This document shows positions 42,477 to 46,029 of a stretch of DNA of 46,029 nucleotides, one piece after another. Below the pieces are notes generated by a model. The model was given only the letters and a program-made list of their open reading frames with translations, was not told the DNA's origin and made no database searches. Position numbers and translations under genes: made by a program. Numbering within the stretch: the first letter of the stretch is position 1; each line of letters opens with the position of its first letter. Source of the DNA: Gemmatimonadota bacterium. GTDB taxonomy: Bacteria; Gemmatimonadota; Gemmatimonadetes; Longimicrobiales; Gaopeijiaceae. Where the stretch lies: contig JABDLS010000061.1 of assembly GCA_013002885.1 (NCBI GenBank), forward strand, positions 1 through 46,029, given 5' to 3'.

Positions 42477-42962
42477 TCAGCTGTCCGATTCCTCCAACTG
42501 CTGAGGGAGGGTCTGGAGCTCGAGAACCTTGTAACGGCGCTCACCTCTCGGGAGCTCGACGGTTACCTCTTCGCCTTCGCTCGCCCCGAGAAGACCCTGC
42601 CCGATGGGCGAGGCGAGTGATACCTGCCCCCCGTCCAGATCGATGAAATCGCCGGCTGTGATCGTGAAGGTGAAGTCCTCGTCCATATCGAGGTCGCGGA
42701 TGGTCACCTTGGAGCCGAAGCCTACCCGATCGTACGCCATTTCGTTCACGTCGATCTTCGACAGCTCGGTCATCCGTGACGTGAGGTGGTTCAGGCGCGC
42801 TTCGACAAAACCCTGACGCTCCTTGGCCGCCTTGTACTCGGAGTTCTCGCGGAGGTCGCCGTGCTCCATGGCGATCTTGATGCGTTGAGGGAGCTCGACG
42901 TTGAGCTCCTTCATCAGACTCTCGATCTCCGTCTCGATCTTTTCGCGGATTTCGTCCAGCAT
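42477..42962 (-). CDS. greA: Transcription elongation factor GreA
   Basis: 161 residues with the N-terminal coiled coil (EIETEIESLMKELN... LRENSEYKAAKERQ) and C-terminal FKBP-like domain (GSKVTIRD, DGGQVSLASPIGQGLLGASEGEEVTVELPRG). The acidic tip that enters RNA polymerase and promotes cleavage of backtracked RNA is in HGDLRENSEY. The ATG at 42962 follows GAGG with six-base spacing; a longer start is less likely. Only 22 bp separate it from the ABC genes, so it probably leads that operon. Confidence 0.95.
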   Translation of the reverse strand: MLDEIREKIETEIESLMKELNVELPQRIKIAMEHGDLRENSEYKAAKERQGFVEARLNHLTSRMTELSKIDVNEMAYDRVGFGSKVTIRDLDMDEDFTFTITAGDFIDLDGGQVSLASPIGQGLLGASEGEEVTVELPRGERRYKVLELQTLPQQLEESDS

Positions 42963-43033
42963 GGACCACCTCGGGGTCGACACCGCCGTGCCCGGTGGGC
43001 TGCCCTTCCAGGCGGTGGGGTCAGACAGATAAC

Positions 43034-43066
43034 AAGCCGCCGCCCCGACCGATGGGGCGGCGGCTT
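43034..43066 (-). terminator. Terminator after the second ADOP gene
   Basis: A 13-bp perfect stem (AAGCCGCCGCCCC and its complement, seven-base loop) followed on the minus strand by GTTATCT. It separates the ADOP gene from greA. The promoter of greA must lie in 42963-43033 or be supplied by read-through; I see no clear box. Confidence 0.75.
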
Positions 43067-43151
43067 CTCGAATACAATATCGATTGCGGCTTCGGAACGG
43101 AACCGGTCGAGGAGGGGGAGCCTCGCGAGATGGGAGTCGAGTGTCCGCTCC

Positions 43152-45893
43152 CTACTCCGCCCTCAGCGCTCGCACCGGATCCACCCGACTGGCACGTCTC
43201 GCCGGCACCCACGCTGCCACGAAGGCAACGGTGGTGAGGACCAGGGGGATGACCACGAACGTCACCACATCTTGCGACGAAATACCAAACAGATAGTTGG
43301 AGATGGACCAGGTCACACCTCCCGCAAGGAGTACCCCCAGTGCACCTCCTACGAGGACCAGGCGCATTCCTCCCTTGATGGAAAGACCGACGACGTCACC
43401 GGCGGTAGCGCCGAGAGACATCCGTATTCCCAGCTCCCGGGTGCGCCTCGACACCGAGTAGCTCACCACCCCGTAGACCCCGATGGCCGCGAGGAGCAGG
43501 GCCAAGGCTCCGAACGCGCTGAGCACCAACGCCGCCATCCTGGGAGGAAACAGCAGGAGGGCCAGGTGCTCGTCCATGCTCTTTATGGGCTCGAAGAGGA
43601 CCATGTCCGGGGCCACGCGGTCGAGGATCTCCCCGGCCACGGCGACAAGCTCTTCGCTGGTACCGGTGCCCCTGACCACCACTTGCATCTCGAGCACCGA
43701 AATCTGGCCCTGGAGGCCGTACACGTAGGGACGGGGCGCCTCGCCAAGGGTCCGCACCTTGGTGTCCTCCGCGACGCCGACGATGCGGATGTCGTTACCA
43801 CTCCCCGCCGACTGGATCGTTCGTCCGACGACATCTTCGCCGGGGTAGTAGCGCTGGGCGAAGGCCTCGGACACGATGGCCACGGGCTCGCCTTCGACGT
43901 CCGCCTCTATGAAGGCCCGCCCGGAAACAATGCCGACACCCATGGCGTCGAAGTAGCCGACACCGACCATGGCGTTGTCGATGTCATGATCACCATCCGG
44001 TGTCTCTGATGGGACTCCGGGCAGAAGGTAACCGGCTGTCTGAACAGCGATCCCGAGGGGGAGTCGATCCGCGATGGCAAAGCCCGTCACTGCCGGATGA
44101 GCGAGGAGCGCCTGTCTATACGCGCTGTAAAAAGCCTCCTTCTCGTCGTCACTCTCGTATCCTGCCAGGTCGAGCATGGGCCAGACGATGGCGCCTGGAC
44201 CCGTGTCGAAGCCGGGGTCGATGGCCTGGGCTTTCTGCAGGCTGCGGACGAAGAGACCCGCCCCAATGAGAAGGACGAAGGAAAAGGAGACCTGTGTGAC
44301 CACCATTACGCCCTTTAGATCCACCTTCCGGCGCGACCCCGCTCCGCGCCCCTCCCCCTTCAGCGTGGGTGCCAGGTCAGGCTTCGTCGCTTGAAGGGCC
44401 GGGAGCAGTCCGAAGGCGAGGCCCGCGAGCACCGAGATTGCGAGGGTGAAAACGAGCACCGAACCGTCCAGTCCCACCTCGAAGTCGACCGGGATGGGAA
44501 TGGGCGGTTGGAGCGCCATCAGGATGCCCAATGTCCAACGTGCGAGGACGAGCCCCAGGGCGCCGCCCAGCACGGCAAGGAGTGTGGTCTCTACAAGGAG
44601 TTGGCCGACCAGGCGCCTGCGGCCGGCGCCAAGAGCCAGCCGAACGGCGATCTCGCGCCTCCGATCCTCGGCACGAGCGAGGAGGAAGCTCGCGAGGTTC
44701 GTGCACGCGATGAGGAGGACCAAACCCACCACACCGAGAAGGAGGACCGCCACCGGGGCGAGCACCCGGTCCACGGCCGGGTGCAACGCTACGTCGCCCG
44801 TGGCAACTGCGGTCATGACCCGGTTGTCGTTCGTGTCGGGATAACGTTCCTGAAGCGACGCCGAAAACGAGGCAAGAGCGGCGTTGGCCCCGGCGACCGT
44901 CGCATCGGACCGGAGGCGCGCCTTCAGAAAGGTGCTACGGCTCCCCCGCCGGGCGAGCTGCTCCGATCCCATGATCACGTCCGTCATCATCAAGGGTAGG
45001 TAGAGAGCGCTGACCATGACGGGCATCGAGCCGCCGAACGCCGGCGGGGCCACACCGACGACGGTGTACGGCCGCCCATTCACGTGGATCGATCTCCCGA
45101 CGATGTCAGGATCGGACCCGAAGCGCTGCGACCAGGTCCGGTGGCCGAGAATGGTCACCGGATGCGTGCCCGGCGTCTGGTCCTCGTCCTCGGCGAACGA
45201 ACGTCCCAACGCCATCTCGACGCCCAACGCCTGGAAGTAATCCCAGGAGACCAACTCCCCGAAGACCACCTGCGGGGCGCCGTCGATATCGATGCGGGCG
45301 ATGAAGCTCCGGGTAGCCACCACGCTCTCGAAGACGTCGGTCTCGCGTCGCAGATCCAGGTAGTCCGGGTGCGACGAAGTGGCGTAGGCGAAGCCGTCGG
45401 CCTCCGACGTGTAGACCTCAACCAGCGAACCAGGGTCGTCAACAGGTAGCTCTCGGAGGAGAACCGCGTTGACGAGGCTGAACATGGCGGTGTTCGCCCC
45501 GATGCCCAGCCCCAGGGAGAGGATGGCTACGGCCGTGAACCCTGGGGTGGCGGTGAGACGCCGGAAGGCGTAACGGATGTCGGCGAAGGTCATGAACGGG
45601 TCGTGATGAGGGGAGGTGGAATGCCGAGGATGGTTGCGGTCGGGGGTGGGTCGGATGGCGGAAAGACGATGCGCCGCCCGGCGCAGCGCGCCTGCGCGGA
45701 GGGTGACGGCCTGAAACCAGTACCAGGCATCGGCGGCCAGGGGACCGGCACTCTCGGCTCGCCCTGCATGCTCGGCGTGTAGATCACCCAATACGGCGTC
45801 GGTAACCTCGGCTGGGAGTCGACGCCTCACCAGCGCCTCTGCCAACCGGGGCGGACCCAACCTCGCTTCCGGCGGCGTCCTGCGATCAGGCAT
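43152..45893 (-). CDS. ADOP-type ABC transporter permease, second copy
   Basis: 913 residues. A cytoplasmic lead (DRRTPPEARLGPPRLAEALV...LGDLHAEH) precedes a membrane helix (PGFTAVAILSLGLGIGANTAMF), a MacB core, an FtsX unit with ALGAGRRRLVGQLLVET, then a second helix, core and FtsX unit ending DPVRALRAE. Same double layout as the permease at 23593. The ATG at 45893 overlaps the PadR stop; an ATG 24 codons upstream would lie in the PadR gene. It is the second PadR-ADOP pair of the window. Confidence 0.92.
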   Translation of the reverse strand: MPDRRTPPEARLGPPRLAEALVRRRLPAEVTDAVLGDLHAEHAGRAESAGPLAADAWYWFQAVTLRAGALRRAAHRLSAIRPTPDRNHPRHSTSPHHDPFMTFADIRYAFRRLTATPGFTAVAILSLGLGIGANTAMFSLVNAVLLRELPVDDPGSLVEVYTSEADGFAYATSSHPDYLDLRRETDVFESVVATRSFIARIDIDGAPQVVFGELVSWDYFQALGVEMALGRSFAEDEDQTPGTHPVTILGHRTWSQRFGSDPDIVGRSIHVNGRPYTVVGVAPPAFGGSMPVMVSALYLPLMMTDVIMGSEQLARRGSRSTFLKARLRSDATVAGANAALASFSASLQERYPDTNDNRVMTAVATGDVALHPAVDRVLAPVAVLLLGVVGLVLLIACTNLASFLLARAEDRRREIAVRLALGAGRRRLVGQLLVETTLLAVLGGALGLVLARWTLGILMALQPPIPIPVDFEVGLDGSVLVFTLAISVLAGLAFGLLPALQATKPDLAPTLKGEGRGAGSRRKVDLKGVMVVTQVSFSFVLLIGAGLFVRSLQKAQAIDPGFDTGPGAIVWPMLDLAGYESDDEKEAFYSAYRQALLAHPAVTGFAIADRLPLGIAVQTAGYLLPGVPSETPDGDHDIDNAMVGVGYFDAMGVGIVSGRAFIEADVEGEPVAIVSEAFAQRYYPGEDVVGRTIQSAGSGNDIRIVGVAEDTKVRTLGEAPRPYVYGLQGQISVLEMQVVVRGTGTSEELVAVAGEILDRVAPDMVLFEPIKSMDEHLALLLFPPRMAALVLSAFGALALLLAAIGVYGVVSYSVSRRTRELGIRMSLGATAGDVVGLSIKGGMRLVLVGGALGVLLAGGVTWSISNYLFGISSQDVVTFVVIPLVLTTVAFVAAWVPARRASRVDPVRALRAE

Positions 45894-46029
45894 TGGAGCC
45901 CTCGACATCGACGGGGGCAGCACCCCACAGGCGATCGCGAACGGCGCGGCGAGCCTCGAGTGCATCCACCCCCTCCGGGCTCAGCTCGAAGAACCGCCGC
46001 GCCTTCCCGCCACGCTCGGAGGTGGGCTC
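45886..46029 (-). CDS. PadR-family regulator, C-terminal part (window edge)
   Basis: The last 47 codons of a winged-helix regulator: SERGGKARRFFELSPEGVDALEA is the wing and final helix of PadR proteins. The 5' part lies beyond the right edge. Its stop overlaps the ADOP start (ATGCCTGA), so they form an operon. Confidence 0.82.
   Translation of the reverse strand, partial: EPTSERGGKARRFFELSPEGVDALEARRAVRDRLWGAAPVDVEGSNA

Noticed and set aside
1..46029. CRISPR array, transposase, phage or plasmid genes
   Set aside because: No regular repeat-spacer series, transposase motifs, terminal repeats or phage structural genes were seen.

Overview
The window is about 46 kb of high-GC, gene-dense bacterial chromosome with roughly 40 protein genes and no rRNA, tRNA, CRISPR array or insertion sequence that I could recognise. 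Several features point to Gemmatimonadota or a close relative: membrane-anchored Ser/Thr kinases fused to TPR or sulfatase-modifying/hydrolase modules, two PadR-ADOP permease pairs (ADOP are the long duplicated MacB/FtsX permeases typical of Acidobacteriota and Gemmatimonadota), many Tat and lipoprotein signals, and frequent ATGA/TGATG overlaps. The assignment is inferred from gene content, not from a phylogenetic marker.

Region 1 (1-6744, minus strand) is a tightly coupled seven-gene operon: a PAS-Fis regulator, a sulfide:quinone-oxidoreductase-like flavoprotein, a TusE/DsrC-like carrier, a DsrE-like protein, an unknown secreted protein, a FadL-type outer membrane protein and a Tat-exported multicopper oxidase that runs off the window. 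It looks like a sulfur-handling unit linked to the envelope. Region 2 (6975-8799) holds a porin divergent from a secreted redoxin. The redoxin has an in-frame TGA exactly where the peroxidatic cysteine belongs, followed at the right distance by a SECIS-like hairpin. I read it as a selenoprotein, the strongest find in the window.

Region 3 (8761-17649) carries a rearrangement scar. The 144-bp tail of the redoxin locus is repeated at 14905-15048 and abuts a decayed copy of the thioredoxin gene tail (14697-14905), whose parent lies at 17129-17350. This is the joint expected from a tandem duplication. The two kinase genes and a polysaccharide-deacetylase-like gene sit in the two halves. Next come a TlpA-like thioredoxin and CcdA, a likely periplasmic reductant supply, then DUF502, a PpiC foldase lipoprotein, an M50-like membrane protein and a metallo-beta-lactamase-fold hydrolase.

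Region 4 (22502-22834) is an apparent noncoding RNA gene of about 300 nt with a near-consensus promoter, a chain of hairpins and a strong terminator. Region 5 (22834-28883) has a redoxin-family protein, a PadR-ADOP pair, a BtuF-like corrinoid-binding protein and a Tat-exported PLP enzyme. Region 6 (28934-36075) is a TetR-controlled efflux operon (TolC, HlyD, two ATPases, two permeases) equivalent to ybhGFSR with YbhF split in two. Region 7 (36155-37911) is an MhqO/MhqD-like pair for quinone or hydroquinone handling. Region 8 (37935-42962, minus) is greA followed by an AttEFGH-like ABC system. Region 9 (43152-46029, minus) is the second PadR-ADOP pair, with the PadR gene cut by the window edge.
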